A stretch of 64,000 nt of DNA. Origin: ZC4RG35 sp040878345 (GTDB lineage Bacteria; Actinomycetota; Acidimicrobiia; Spongiisociales; ZC4RG35). Where the stretch lies: positions 12,289-76,288 of the forward strand of contig JBBDML010000024.1 of NCBI GenBank assembly GCA_040878345.1, read 5' to 3'. Below, piece after piece: positions 50,339 to 59,041 of this stretch. The position numbers and the translations under genes were made by a program. How positions within the stretch are numbered: the stretch's first letter is position 1; each line of letters starts with the position of its first letter. Below the pieces are notes generated by a model. It was not told the origin of the DNA and searched no databases. It saw nothing but the letters and a program-made list of their open reading frames with translations.

Positions 50339-51991
50339 GTGGAGTACCAGGCCCTCTACCGCAAGTACCGCCCACAGTCGTTCGATGACGTGATCGGCCA
50401 GGCCCATGTCACCACCACCTTGGCCCGCGAGGTGGCCGACGGGAGGATTGCCCACGCCTATCTGTTCGCCGGTCCCAGGGGGACCGGGAAGACCACCACG
50501 GCGCGGATCCTGGCCAAGGCACTCAACTGTGAGAACCGCAATCCCGACGGGTCGCCGTGCAACACCTGCGGGAGCTGCACCTCGATCACGCAGGGGATCT
50601 CGCTCGACGTGCTCGAGCTCGACGCCGCCTCCCACAACTCCGTGGACGACATCCGCGACATCAGGCTGAGTGTCACCACTGTCGCCTCCGCTGCCACCTC
50701 GAAGCGGGTGTTCGTCCTCGACGAGGCCCACATGCTCTCCAAGGCGGCGAGCAACGCCCTCCTCAAGACGTTGGAGGAGCCGCCCCCGCATGTCCATTTC
50801 GTGCTGGCCACCACCGAGCCCTACAAGCTGCTCGACACCATTCGGAGCCGCACCCAGCGCTTCGACTTCCACCCGGTGCCCATCGAGGAACTGGCCGGTT
50901 ATCTGAGCACCATCGCCGACCGCGAGGGCTACAAGACCGATGCCTCCGCCCTGCTCGCCATCGCCCGACACGCCACTGGATCGGTACGCGACTCGCTGTC
51001 GCTCTTGGAGCAGGTGGCGGCGCTCGGCTCGGGGTCGGTCGACGTCCCCGGGGTGAGACGAGCCCTCGGCCTGGCCGATATCGAGGCCTTCATGCGTCTG
51101 GCGCACGCCCTCGGCGATCACGATGCCAAGAGCGCCCTCGAGCTGGTGGCCGAGCTGGCCGCAGATGGCGTCGATCTCAGGAGGTTCGTCGCCGAGTGCA
51201 TCGGCTTCTTCCGCGGGGTCTTTCTCGCCCACTACGCCCCCAATCTCGCCGAGATCGCCGATGAGCCACCCGACGTCTACGAGTCCTGGAGGTCGGCGGC
51301 CGCCATCGTCCCCTCCTCGGATGTGCTCCGCGCCGTGGACGTCCTCGCCGAGGCCCTGGTCAGGCTGAGGGAGGGCCGAGAGGAGCGTCTGATGACCGAG
51401 ATCGCCCTGATCAAGTTGACCCGTCCCGAGACAGCCTCCGACCCCGAGGCCCTGATCTCGAGGATGGATCGTCTCGAGCGCAGGATGGGTCGGCCCGCCG
51501 ACCCGCTGGAGCCGGTCGTGGCTCAGACGGCTTCGTCCCCGGCCGGCGGCCATCCGCCTCAGCCTGTGGCTGTGTCCGAGGAGGCGGCGGCTGCACCGGC
51601 CGGCATCGACATCAGCCTCGAACAGCTCCGCAAGGTGTGGCCGGGCCTGTTCGGGAGTCTCAGCGAGGTGCTGGGGGCGCGTCGCTGGGCCTTGTTCCGT
51701 GAGGCAACCCCGGCCGACGTCATCGGCCGCACCATCGTGTTGGAGGTCAGCCATGACTTCCATCTCACCGCCCTCGAGCAGGATGACGCGGTGGCCCGGA
51801 TCGTTGCCACCAAGGCCGGTGACCTCCTGGGTGGCCCGGTCAAGGTGGTTTTCCGCTCTCGGGGCGGGGGCCAGCCCTCCCGGGAGGAGGAGAAGATCGA
51901 CCTCGCCCAGCTCGAGGAGCGCCCCGAGTCGGAGACGAACCCCGAGAACCTCCTCGCCGCCGAGCTCGGCGCCCGGGTCGTCGACGAGTAG
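50339..51991 (+). CDS. dnaX: DNA polymerase III subunit gamma/tau
   Basis: 550 residues; GTG 50339 gives the conserved start VEYQALYRKYRPQSFDDVIG and has GGAGG upstream. Walker A is FAGPRGTGKTTTARI (about residues 42-56), the zinc cysteines are in NCENRNPDGSPCNTCGSC, Walker B is VFVLDEAHML and the sensor is ATTEPYKLLDTIRSR. The clamp-loader subunit loads the beta clamp; the C-terminal 150 residues (tau part) are shorter than in E. coli, as usual in Actinobacteria. First gene of the dnaX-ybaB-recR cluster. Confidence 0.95.
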   Translation: MEYQALYRKYRPQSFDDVIGQAHVTTTLAREVADGRIAHAYLFAGPRGTGKTTTARILAKALNCENRNPDGSPCNTCGSCTSITQGISLDVLELDAASHNSVDDIRDIRLSVTTVASAATSKRVFVLDEAHMLSKAASNALLKTLEEPPPHVHFVLATTEPYKLLDTIRSRTQRFDFHPVPIEELAGYLSTIADREGYKTDASALLAIARHATGSVRDSLSLLEQVAALGSGSVDVPGVRRALGLADIEAFMRLAHALGDHDAKSALELVAELAADGVDLRRFVAECIGFFRGVFLAHYAPNLAEIADEPPDVYESWRSAAAIVPSSDVLRAVDVLAEALVRLREGREERLMTEIALIKLTRPETASDPEALISRMDRLERRMGRPADPLEPVVAQTASSPAGGHPPQPVAVSEEAAAAPAGIDISLEQLRKVWPGLFGSLSEVLGARRWALFREATPADVIGRTIVLEVSHDFHLTALEQDDAVARIVATKAGDLLGGPVKVVFRSRGGGQPSREEEKIDLAQLEERPESETNPENLLAAELGARVVDE

Positions 51992-52034
51992 GCGTCCGAC
52001 AGGTCCTGTCACGGTTGGGCAGTACCCTGGCCCA

Positions 52035-52352
52035 ATGAACCGTCAGCCCGACATGCGTCAGATCATGAAGCAGGCGCAAGAGATGCAGCAACAGCTGGCC
52101 CGGGCTCAGGCGGAGCTCGCCGAGCGCCGATTCGAAGGGTCGGCAGGAGGCGGGCTGGTCCTTGCGGTGGTGACCGGCGGCCCCGAATTGGTCGAGATCC
52201 GGATATCACCCGAGGCGGTCGACCCGGCGGACGTCGAGATGCTGGAAGACCTGGTCCTGGTGGCGGTCCGCCAGGCCATAGATGGAGCGGTGTCAGCCGC
52301 CCACGAGACCCTGGGCGGCCTGGCCGGTGGGCTCGGGGGCATGATCGACTGA
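52035..52352 (+). CDS. ybaB: YbaB/EbfC nucleoid-associated protein
   Basis: 105 residues. MRQIMKQAQEMQQQLARAQA forms the N-terminal helix, followed by FEGSAGGGLVLAVVTGGPEL, RISPEAVDPADVEMLEDLVL and a Gly-rich end, matching the whole YbaB/EbfC fold. Binds DNA as a dimer. It is always coupled with recR; here its TGA overlaps the recR ATG by one base. Confidence 0.92.
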   Translation: MNRQPDMRQIMKQAQEMQQQLARAQAELAERRFEGSAGGGLVLAVVTGGPELVEIRISPEAVDPADVEMLEDLVLVAVRQAIDGAVSAAHETLGGLAGGLGGMID

Positions 52353-52942
52353 TGTTCGAGGGCCCGGTTCAGCGCCTCATCGACGAGCTGAGCCGTCTTC
52401 CCGGGATCGGGGGGAAGACGGCGCAGCGTCTCGCCTTCCATCTGCTGTCCATCGAGGAGACCGACGCCCGAAGGCTCTCGACAGCCATCAACGACATGCG
52501 CGACCAGGTTTCCCTCTGCCAACGTTGCTTCAACGTGGCCTCCGGTGAGCTCTGCGTCGTCTGTCGCGACACCCGGCGTGACGACACCGTGATCTGTGTC
52601 GTGGAGCGGGCCCAGGACATCGTGGTGGTGGAACGGACCCAGGAGTTTCGGGGCCGATATCACGTCCTTGGGGGCTCCCTCTCCCCGATCAACGGGGTGG
52701 GACCGGGCCAGCTCCGATTCGATGAGCTCAAGGCCCGCCTCGGCAGCGGCGTTATCGAGCTGATCGTGGCCACCAACCCGACCACCGAGGGTGACGCCAC
52801 CGCCATGTACATCGCCCGTGAGTTCAAGCCCCTTGGAGTCAGGGTCACCCGGCTCGCTTCGGGGCTGCCGGTCGGCGGCGATCTCGACTATGCCGACGAG
52901 CTGACATTGGGGCGGGCTCTGGTGGGCCGCTCCGAGCTCTGA
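52352..52942 (+). CDS. recR: Recombination mediator RecR
   Basis: 196 residues, standard size. Helix-hairpin-helix LIDELSRLPGIGGKTAQRLA near the N-terminus, zinc finger CQRCFNVASGELCVVCRD, Toprim segment ICVVERAQDIVVVERTQEFR and Walker-like GGSLSPINGVGPGQLRFDEL. With RecFO it loads RecA at gaps. Coupled to ybaB. Confidence 0.96.
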   Translation: MFEGPVQRLIDELSRLPGIGGKTAQRLAFHLLSIEETDARRLSTAINDMRDQVSLCQRCFNVASGELCVVCRDTRRDDTVICVVERAQDIVVVERTQEFRGRYHVLGGSLSPINGVGPGQLRFDELKARLGSGVIELIVATNPTTEGDATAMYIAREFKPLGVRVTRLASGLPVGGDLDYADELTLGRALVGRSEL

Positions 52943-52957
52943 TCCGATGGCGTGCCC

Positions 52958-53950
52958 TCAATCGAGGACGAGGCTGGAGATGGCCCGGAGGCGCGCCAGG
53001 TCGTGGTGGGCCACCATGTACCGGATCGACCCGGTCTTGGATCGCATGATCACCGAGTGCGTCTCTGCACGGTCCTCGCCGGTGAAGTTGACGGCGTCGA
53101 GGAACTCGCCGCCTGTGACTCCGGTGGCGGCAAAGAAGACATTGTCCGAGGTCACCAGATCGGCGGTGGTGAGCACCCGGGTCAAGTCCATCCCGGCTTC
53201 CATGGCCAGGGCCCGCTCCCCATGGTTGCGTGGCCACAACCGGCATTGGATCTCGCCCCCGACGCAGATGAGGGCGGCGGCGGCGAGCACCGCTTCGGGC
53301 GACCCTCCGATCCCGATCATCAGGTCGGCTTCGTGGTCGTCTTGGGTGGTGGATATGGCGGCGGCGACGTCACCGTCCCGGAACACCGAGATCCGGGCCC
53401 CGATCTGCCGGATGGCGTCGATGTAGGGCTGGTTGCGGGGCCGGTCGAGGACCAGGCAGCGGAGATCACCTACATCCTTGCCCTTGGCTCTCGCCACCTT
53501 CTTCAGGTTGTCGGCCACCGGGGCCTCGAGGTCGATGGCACCTTTCGCCTCGGGCCCGACTGCGATCTTGTCCATGTAGACCAGGTCCCCGGGGGCGTAC
53601 ATCGACCCGCGCCCCTCGGCCAGTGCGATCACCGCGATCGCTCCGGGGAGCCCGGCGGCGGTGAGGGTGGTCCCGTCTATTGGGTCGACGGCCACGTCCA
53701 CCACCATCCCCGATCCGGTCCCCACCCTCTCGCCATTGAAGAGCATGGGCGCCTCGTCCTTGGCTCCCTCCCCGATCACCACCGTCCCGTCGATGTCGAG
53801 TGTGGAGAGATGTAGTCGCATCCCGTCTACCGCCGCCTGGTCGACCTTCTCCTTGTCGCCGCGTCCCAACCATCGGGCCGCGGCCAGGGCAGCGGTTTCG
53901 GTGACACGGACCAGATCGAGCCCCAGGTTGCGTTCGACGGGCTCGGCCAT
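52958..53950 (-). CDS. glpX: Fructose-1,6-bisphosphatase class II
   Basis: 330 residues; ATG 53950 overlaps the thiolase stop (TGATG). LVRVTETAALAAARWLGRGD is the GlpX opening, then GTVVIGEGAKDEAPMLFNGE and VDVAVDPIDGTTLTAAGLPG (metal and phosphate site), later DLMIGIGGSPEAVLAAAALI. It hydrolyses fructose-1,6-bisphosphate in gluconeogenesis, the usual FBPase of Actinobacteria. Confidence 0.95.
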   Translation of the reverse strand: MAEPVERNLGLDLVRVTETAALAAARWLGRGDKEKVDQAAVDGMRLHLSTLDIDGTVVIGEGAKDEAPMLFNGERVGTGSGMVVDVAVDPIDGTTLTAAGLPGAIAVIALAEGRGSMYAPGDLVYMDKIAVGPEAKGAIDLEAPVADNLKKVARAKGKDVGDLRCLVLDRPRNQPYIDAIRQIGARISVFRDGDVAAAISTTQDDHEADLMIGIGGSPEAVLAAAALICVGGEIQCRLWPRNHGERALAMEAGMDLTRVLTTADLVTSDNVFFAATGVTGGEFLDAVNFTGEDRAETHSVIMRSKTGSIRYMVAHHDLARLRAISSLVLD

Positions 53951-55134
53951 CAGTCCCCGACCCTGACCACGATGGCGTCCCCCTGACCCCCGCCGCCACA
54001 GAGGGTGGCCGCGCCGATCCCACCCCCCCGTTGCCGGAGGGCGTTGACCAGGGTTACCACCAGACGGGCGCCGGTCGCTCCAAGGGGGTGGCCCAATGCC
54101 ACCGCACCACCATTGACGTTGACCTTCGCTTCGGGGATGTCGAGCATCCGCGCCGACCACAATGCCACTGCGGCGAAGGCCTCGTTGATCTCGACCAGGT
54201 CCAGGTCGGCGGGCTCGAGGCCTGCCTTCTTCAGCGTCACCAGAAGGGCCTCGGCTGGTCGCTCGTGGAGGGTGGCGTCGACCCCGCCGATCTGACCATA
54301 AGACAGGATCTCGGCGAGGATCGGGGCCCCGGCGGCGGCGGCTGCCTCGGGGTCCGCGACCACCACTGCGGCGCCACCGTCTGAGATCTGGGAAGCGTTG
54401 CCGGCGGTGATGGTCCCGCTGGTGGAGAAGGCAGGGTTCAGGGCGCCCATCGACTCCGGGGTCGATCCGGGGCGTATCCCCTCGTCTCTCCCCACCCGGA
54501 CGACCGCCCCACGAGGCTGAGGAACCCCGACCGGGACGATCTCATCGGCGAACCGGCCACCGGCAGTGGCCTCCTCGGCCCGTTGGTGACTACGCGCCGC
54601 CCACTCGTCCTGCTCCGCTCGGCCGATTCCGAGAAGCCGGTTCTTACGGTCGGAGGACTCGCCCATGGTGCATTGATCGAAGGCGCAGAACAGGCCGTCG
54701 TGCTGCATGACGTCCACCATGGAGACGTCGCCGATCCTTGCCCCCCACCGAAGCTCCCGGGTCAGGTATGGGGCGTTCGACATGCTCTCCATTCCCCCGG
54801 CCACCACGAAGGTCGCCTCGCCGAGCCGCACCGATCGGTCGGCGAGCCCGATCGCCGACATCCCCGAGAGGCACACCTTGTTGACGGTCACCGAAGGGAC
54901 GTTCATGGGAAGACCGCCGCGAACCGCCGCCTGCCGGGAAGTGATCTGCCCCTCGCCGGCCTGGAGGACATGGCCGAACAGCACCTCATCGACCGAGCTC
55001 GGGTCGGTGCCCGACCGCTCGAGGGCGGCGGAGATGGCGGCGCCACCCAGATCGACGGCGCGGAGGGGGCGCAACACCCCGTTGTATTTCCCGATCGGTG
55101 TCCGTGCGATCCCGGTGATGACGCTGTGCTTCAA
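53950..55134 (-). CDS. Acetyl-CoA C-acetyltransferase (thiolase)
   Basis: 394 residues, usual thiolase length. Nucleophile Cys in VTVNKVCLSGMSAIGLA (about 88), NEAFAAVA, catalytic His in GGAVALGHPLGATGARLVVT and second Cys in LCGGGGQGDAIVVRVG. Makes or cleaves acetoacetyl-CoA. Grouped with methylmalonyl-CoA epimerase (divergent, 17 bp away) and the carboxylase epsilon subunit, so a role in acyl-CoA and propionyl-CoA metabolism fits. Confidence 0.93.
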   Translation of the reverse strand: MKHSVITGIARTPIGKYNGVLRPLRAVDLGGAAISAALERSGTDPSSVDEVLFGHVLQAGEGQITSRQAAVRGGLPMNVPSVTVNKVCLSGMSAIGLADRSVRLGEATFVVAGGMESMSNAPYLTRELRWGARIGDVSMVDVMQHDGLFCAFDQCTMGESSDRKNRLLGIGRAEQDEWAARSHQRAEEATAGGRFADEIVPVGVPQPRGAVVRVGRDEGIRPGSTPESMGALNPAFSTSGTITAGNASQISDGGAAVVVADPEAAAAAGAPILAEILSYGQIGGVDATLHERPAEALLVTLKKAGLEPADLDLVEINEAFAAVALWSARMLDIPEAKVNVNGGAVALGHPLGATGARLVVTLVNALRQRGGGIGAATLCGGGGQGDAIVVRVGD

Positions 55135-55151
55135 GGCCCCTGAGAGTACCT

Positions 55152-55571
55152 TTGGCCGCGGTGAAGCTGCTCAACCTGGACCATGTCGCCATCGCCGTCC
55201 ATGACCTCGACGCCGCCATCGAGGGATATGCAGATCGATATCGGGTCACCCCGCTCTACCGGGAGGTGGTGGCGGATCAGGGGGTCGAGGAGGCGATGAT
55301 CCCGGTGGGGGGCTCCTTCGTCCAGCTCCTCATGCCTCTCCACGATGAAACCCCGGTGGGGCGTTTCCTGTCCAAGAGCGGTGAGGGTCTGCATCACGTG
55401 GCGTTCGCGGTGACCTCGATCGAAGCCGCACTCGATCATCTCAGGGAGTCGGGGGCTCGTCTCGTCGACACCCAGCCCCGTCAGGGCGGCCGTGGCACCC
55501 GGATCGCCTTCGTCCACCCCGGAGACCTGGGCGGGACCCTGATCGAGCTGGTGGAGCTCGGCGATGTATGA
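55152..55571 (+). CDS. mce: Methylmalonyl-CoA epimerase
   Basis: 139 residues from TTG 55152 (GTG 55161 is an alternative, giving MKLLNLDHVAIAV). VOC fold with metal ligands in LNLDHVAIAV (His), SFVQLLMP (Gln), GEGLHHVAFAV (His) and GTLIELVELG (Glu). It interconverts 2R- and 2S-methylmalonyl-CoA between propionyl-CoA carboxylase and mutase. It overlaps the next gene by 8 bp. Confidence 0.92.
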   Translation: MAAVKLLNLDHVAIAVHDLDAAIEGYADRYRVTPLYREVVADQGVEEAMIPVGGSFVQLLMPLHDETPVGRFLSKSGEGLHHVAFAVTSIEAALDHLRESGARLVDTQPRQGGRGTRIAFVHPGDLGGTLIELVELGDV

Positions 55572-55770
55572 AGCGATCGAGATCAAGGGTGGCGCCGGGG
55601 AGTTCGAGGCTGCGGTGATCGCCATCGTCCTCGATCATCTGGCCCGCGAGGAGAACGCGGCGCGGCAGAGGAGGAGCTCGAGCGGCCCTGAGTTGCCGGC
55701 TTGGGTCAGGGCCACCCCGCCACAGCTCCCCAATCAGTCGACGCCGACGGTCACCCCCGACGGTCTCTGA
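55564..55770 (+). CDS. Acyl-CoA carboxylase epsilon subunit
   Basis: 68 residues. FEAAVIAIVLDHLAREENAA is the conserved helix of actinobacterial AccE/PccE subunits, followed by a basic stretch and the ending PELPAWVRATPPQLPNQ, close to the family's WxxxxR tail. The small subunit stabilises the alpha-beta carboxylase complex. No alpha or beta subunit gene is in the window. It overlaps the epimerase and the end of the convergent murJ gene. Confidence 0.8.
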   Translation: MYEAIEIKGGAGEFEAAVIAIVLDHLAREENAARQRRSSSGPELPAWVRATPPQLPNQSTPTVTPDGL

Positions 55771-57319
55771 CCTCGGAGCCGGGACCTCCCCTTCGCCTCA
55801 GCTCCCTCAACTCGGGTGAGCGGAGCAGGAGAGTGGCCACCAGAAACACCGCAACCACGGTCACCAGGCCGACTACCACTGCGAGGATCCCCTCAGGGGT
55901 CGAGATCGCCTCGTCACCGATGATGGAGCCGACCAGGGACCTCCCGATGACGGCCGCGGTGATCGCCGCCACCAGCCCTCGGCCCATCGACCCGAGGAGC
56001 CGCCAGACCGGCTCAGGCCCCGAGTCCCGCCACCAGGCGGCCAGCATCGCCAGGGCGTAGGCCGTCATCACCAGGGTCGAGGCAATGGCCATCCCCTCCA
56101 CTCCTCGCCGGTCGCGGAGCACCAGCCATACCGGAACCGCCAATGCGGTGAAGACGGTGCCGATCAACACCGGGGTCCACATCTTGCGTTTTGCATAGAA
56201 GTGTCGGGAGAGGATCTGGTGGAGGCCCCAGGCCGGTATGGAAAGGGCATAGATGCCGAGCAAGCTCGCCACCACCCCGGCGTCGGCCTCGGAGAACTCA
56301 CCGTAGAGATAGAGCACTCTCACCAAGGGCACCGCCACCGCCACCAGGGCAGCCGCCGCCATGAAGGCCGCAAACAGGGTCCCCCGGGCCGCCCGAGCAG
56401 TCGTCCTGGCCAGCCCCTGGTCATCGTCCCTGGCCGCCAGCCGGGCCAGGAAGGGGTAGGCGGCCACCCCCGCCGCCTGGGCCACCACCCCGATCGGGAC
56501 CATGTTGAGCTGCCGGGCGAAGGACAGGGCCGAGGTGGCCCCCTCCTCGACCTGACCGAAGAACCTCACGAACTGTTCGTCGAGCACCGCGATCGACTGC
56601 CCGATCATCAGGGGGAGGGCGAGCATCAGGTACTCACCCACTGCCGATTGCCCACGGGCCACCGGTCTCATCCAGGTCCCGGTGCGGCGCGCTCCGACCC
56701 ATTGCAGGCCGAAGTTGCCCATCGCCGACCCGATGACCGCACCCCACAGGAACCCCTCGGGCCCGGCTCGGCCTATCGCCGCTCCGGTCAGGCCACCGAC
56801 GATGATCCCCAGGTTGTAGATCAGGGGCGCGAGGGCAGGGACTACGAACCGGCGATGGGTGTATTGGACTGCGATCAAGAGGGCACCCATCACCAGGAAC
56901 ACCTGGGCGGGGAGCACCAGCCGGGTCAGGCTGACCAGGCGGGCGTGCTCCTCGACCACCTCCGGGAAGACCAATGAGACCAAGGACCCGGCGAACACCC
57001 ACATCAACGCGGTGAGGGCCAGGATGGCGATGCCCACGAACCGGTAGACCGAGGTGAAGGCCCGGCTGGCGGCCTCCTGGTCGCCGCGCTCCAGATGACG
57101 GCTCAGGATCGGGATCAGGGTGATGGTCAGATAGGCGCCGGCCAGCAAATAGTTGAGGAAGTCGGGGATGGCGAAGGCCTGGCGGTAGAGGTCGCCCTCG
57201 GCGTTGACCCCGATCAGCCCGGCGAGCAGCGCCTCCCGCCCCAAACCGAGAAGCCGGGAGAGGAGGACACTCCCCGAGACCACCAGGGCGGCGCCCCCTA
57301 TCCGCAATGGCCGGCTCAT
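55751..57319 (-). CDS. murJ: Lipid II flippase MurJ
   Basis: 522 residues with about 14 helices. Opening SGSVLLSRLLGLGREALLAG, and NYLLAGAYLTITLIPILSRH near helix 2, are the MurJ/MviN signature; LPLMIGQSIAVLDEQFVRFF and ALSIPAWGLHQILSRHFYAK follow. It flips lipid II for peptidoglycan synthesis. It lacks the long kinase-like C-terminal extension of mycobacterial MurJ. Its start overlaps the PHP gene stop (ATGA). Confidence 0.92.
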   Translation of the reverse strand: MSRPLRIGGAALVVSGSVLLSRLLGLGREALLAGLIGVNAEGDLYRQAFAIPDFLNYLLAGAYLTITLIPILSRHLERGDQEAASRAFTSVYRFVGIAILALTALMWVFAGSLVSLVFPEVVEEHARLVSLTRLVLPAQVFLVMGALLIAVQYTHRRFVVPALAPLIYNLGIIVGGLTGAAIGRAGPEGFLWGAVIGSAMGNFGLQWVGARRTGTWMRPVARGQSAVGEYLMLALPLMIGQSIAVLDEQFVRFFGQVEEGATSALSFARQLNMVPIGVVAQAAGVAAYPFLARLAARDDDQGLARTTARAARGTLFAAFMAAAALVAVAVPLVRVLYLYGEFSEADAGVVASLLGIYALSIPAWGLHQILSRHFYAKRKMWTPVLIGTVFTALAVPVWLVLRDRRGVEGMAIASTLVMTAYALAMLAAWWRDSGPEPVWRLLGSMGRGLVAAITAAVIGRSLVGSIIGDEAISTPEGILAVVVGLVTVVAVFLVATLLLRSPELRELRRRGGPGSEVRDRRG

Positions 57320-58161
57320 GGCGCGACGGCGAACTCTCTGAGGCTGTCGATCACCGAATCGGGGACATGGAGGTCTCCGTACCCTATGCCCAACTCGACC
57401 CCCGGCTTGTAGCTCCCGTGGTAGTCGCTGCCCCCGGACGGCACCAGCCCGAAACGCCGTGCCAGATCCGAGTAGCCGTCACGCTCGTGCCGGTGATAGC
57501 TGGGGTAGATGGCCTCCAGCCCCACCAATCCGTGATCGATGAGACCGTGGAGCAGCCGCGCCATGTCCTCGGCCCGGTTGATGCCGAGGGTGTGGGGGTG
57601 GGCGAGGATCGGCACCGCGCCCGATTCTCGCGCCAGCCTTATGGCCTCGCCCGGATTGAGACGGGGCCGAGCCACGTAGCCGGGGCGGTCCCGGCCGAGC
57701 CACAGCTCGAAAGCGCCTGCGATATCGGTGACATAGCCCTTTCGCATCATGACCGCGGCGATGTGAGGGCGGCCGACACTGCCACCACCCGACTCGATGG
57801 CCACCTCCTCTGCGGTGACTTCGACCCCGTGAGCGGCGAGGGCCTCCAGGATCAGCGTGTTCCGCCGGTCACGACCAATGCGCAGGGACTGGAGACGGTC
57901 CTGGAGCGGCCCGGGGACCGGTTGGAGCCAGAGCACCACCAGATGCATTCCCCCCTCGTCCTCCAAAGAGAGCTCGGTCCCCGGGATCAGTTCCATCCCG
58001 GTCCCCCTGGCGGCGATCTCGGCCTCGGCGAACCCCTCCAGGGTGTCGTGGTCGGTGAGGGCCATTGCGGTGAGCCCCTGGGACACCGCCATCTCCACCA
58101 GACGGCCAGGAGCGTCGGAGCCATCGGAGGCTCGGGAGTGGGTGTGGAGATCTACCGCCAT
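57316..58161 (-). CDS. PHP-domain phosphoesterase (RNase AM-like)
   Basis: 281 residues. Metal-binding motifs: MAVDLHTHSRASDGS (HxH), MALTDHDTLEGFAEA (DHD), LIPGTELSLED (E), GRPHIAAVM, PILAHPHTLG (H) and a C-terminal SGGSDYHGSYKPG (DxH). This is the YciV/TrpH layout, known for 3',5'-nucleotide phosphatase and 5'-end RNase activities. Translationally coupled to murJ. Confidence 0.88.
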   Translation of the reverse strand: MAVDLHTHSRASDGSDAPGRLVEMAVSQGLTAMALTDHDTLEGFAEAEIAARGTGMELIPGTELSLEDEGGMHLVVLWLQPVPGPLQDRLQSLRIGRDRRNTLILEALAAHGVEVTAEEVAIESGGGSVGRPHIAAVMMRKGYVTDIAGAFELWLGRDRPGYVARPRLNPGEAIRLARESGAVPILAHPHTLGINRAEDMARLLHGLIDHGLVGLEAIYPSYHRHERDGYSDLARRFGLVPSGGSDYHGSYKPGVELGIGYGDLHVPDSVIDSLREFAVAP

Positions 58162-58189
58162 GCCACCGCAATCATGACGATGCCCGGTG

Positions 58190-58975
58190 TCAAGAACCGG
58201 AAACGTCGATCGTCACCGACTCGATGTACACCGCCTCCAGGGGAAGGCTCTCCTCGGCGGAGCCGGGCTGGAGATCGGTGGGTATGGCGGCGATCCGGGA
58301 CAGTGTGTCATCTCCGGAGACCACCGTTCCCAAGACGTTGAAGCTGTTGGTGAAAAACCTCCCGTTGTCCCCGATGACCACGAAGAACTGGGATCCGGTG
58401 CTCCTCGCCCCACGGTTCGCCATCGCCACCACCCCCCGCTCGTATACGAATTCGCCATCGGGATGCTCATCGGCGATGACGTAACCGGGCCCTCCGCTCC
58501 CATTGGCGTTGGGGTCGCCGCCCTGGACCACGAAGTCGGCGGCGATCCGATGGAAGACCTGACCGCCGTAGAAGCCCTCACGGGCCAGGAACACGAACGA
58601 GTTCACCGTCTCCGGGAACCCTTCGTGGTCGAGCTCGATCACGATCTCACCACAAGAGGTGACCAGTGTGGCGGTCACGGTGACGCCGGCCACCAGGTCG
58701 CTCTGCCTCACCGGGGCCTCGAAGGATTCGACCGTCTCGGAGGGAGGCTGATCGGCGCCACACGCCGTCTCCTGGCCACGGAACCGCTCGTAACCCCCAG
58801 GAAGCTCGGTCTCCCCGCCGGCCAGGTTGGTCAGGACCACGAACCCGATGACCACCACACCGAAGATCAAGGCGGTGGTGATCCGTCGTCCCAGCTCCCG
58901 TCGCTGCTCCCGCTTCTTCGATGCCTGGCGCTTGGCGGCGCGCTGCTCCTTCTGGCGCTGGCGGCGGTCGGTCAT
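58190..58975 (-). CDS. Membrane-anchored cyclophilin-type peptidyl-prolyl isomerase
   Basis: 261 residues. A basic N-terminus (RQRQKEQRAAKRQASKKREQ) precedes one helix (ITTALIFGVVVIGFVVLTNL), so the catalytic domain faces outward. The cyclophilin core starts near residue 105: ELDHEGFPETVNSFVFLARE, FYGGQVFHRIAADFVVQGGD (catalytic Arg), GARSTGSQFFVVIGDNG and FNVLGTVVSGDDTLSRIAAI. Probably a folding helper for exported proteins. Confidence 0.9.
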   Translation of the reverse strand: MTDRRQRQKEQRAAKRQASKKREQRRELGRRITTALIFGVVVIGFVVLTNLAGGETELPGGYERFRGQETACGADQPPSETVESFEAPVRQSDLVAGVTVTATLVTSCGEIVIELDHEGFPETVNSFVFLAREGFYGGQVFHRIAADFVVQGGDPNANGSGGPGYVIADEHPDGEFVYERGVVAMANRGARSTGSQFFVVIGDNGRFFTNSFNVLGTVVSGDDTLSRIAAIPTDLQPGSAEESLPLEAVYIESVTIDVSGS

Positions 58976-59041
58976 GGCCCGGCGACTCTAGGAGGGCTGG
59001 TGTTCGTAAAGGGAGGCGAAACCTTCCAAACTGTGCGGGTA

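Noticed and set aside
50306..52012. Minus-strand 568-codon open frame opposite dnaX
   Set aside because: Shadow frame, Gly/Arg/His-rich without motifs; dnaX on the plus strand has all clamp-loader motifs.
58187..59041. N-terminal extension of aspartate kinase by 285 residues
   Set aside because: The upstream part is antisense to the cyclophilin gene; the kinase family starts at the ATG at 59042.
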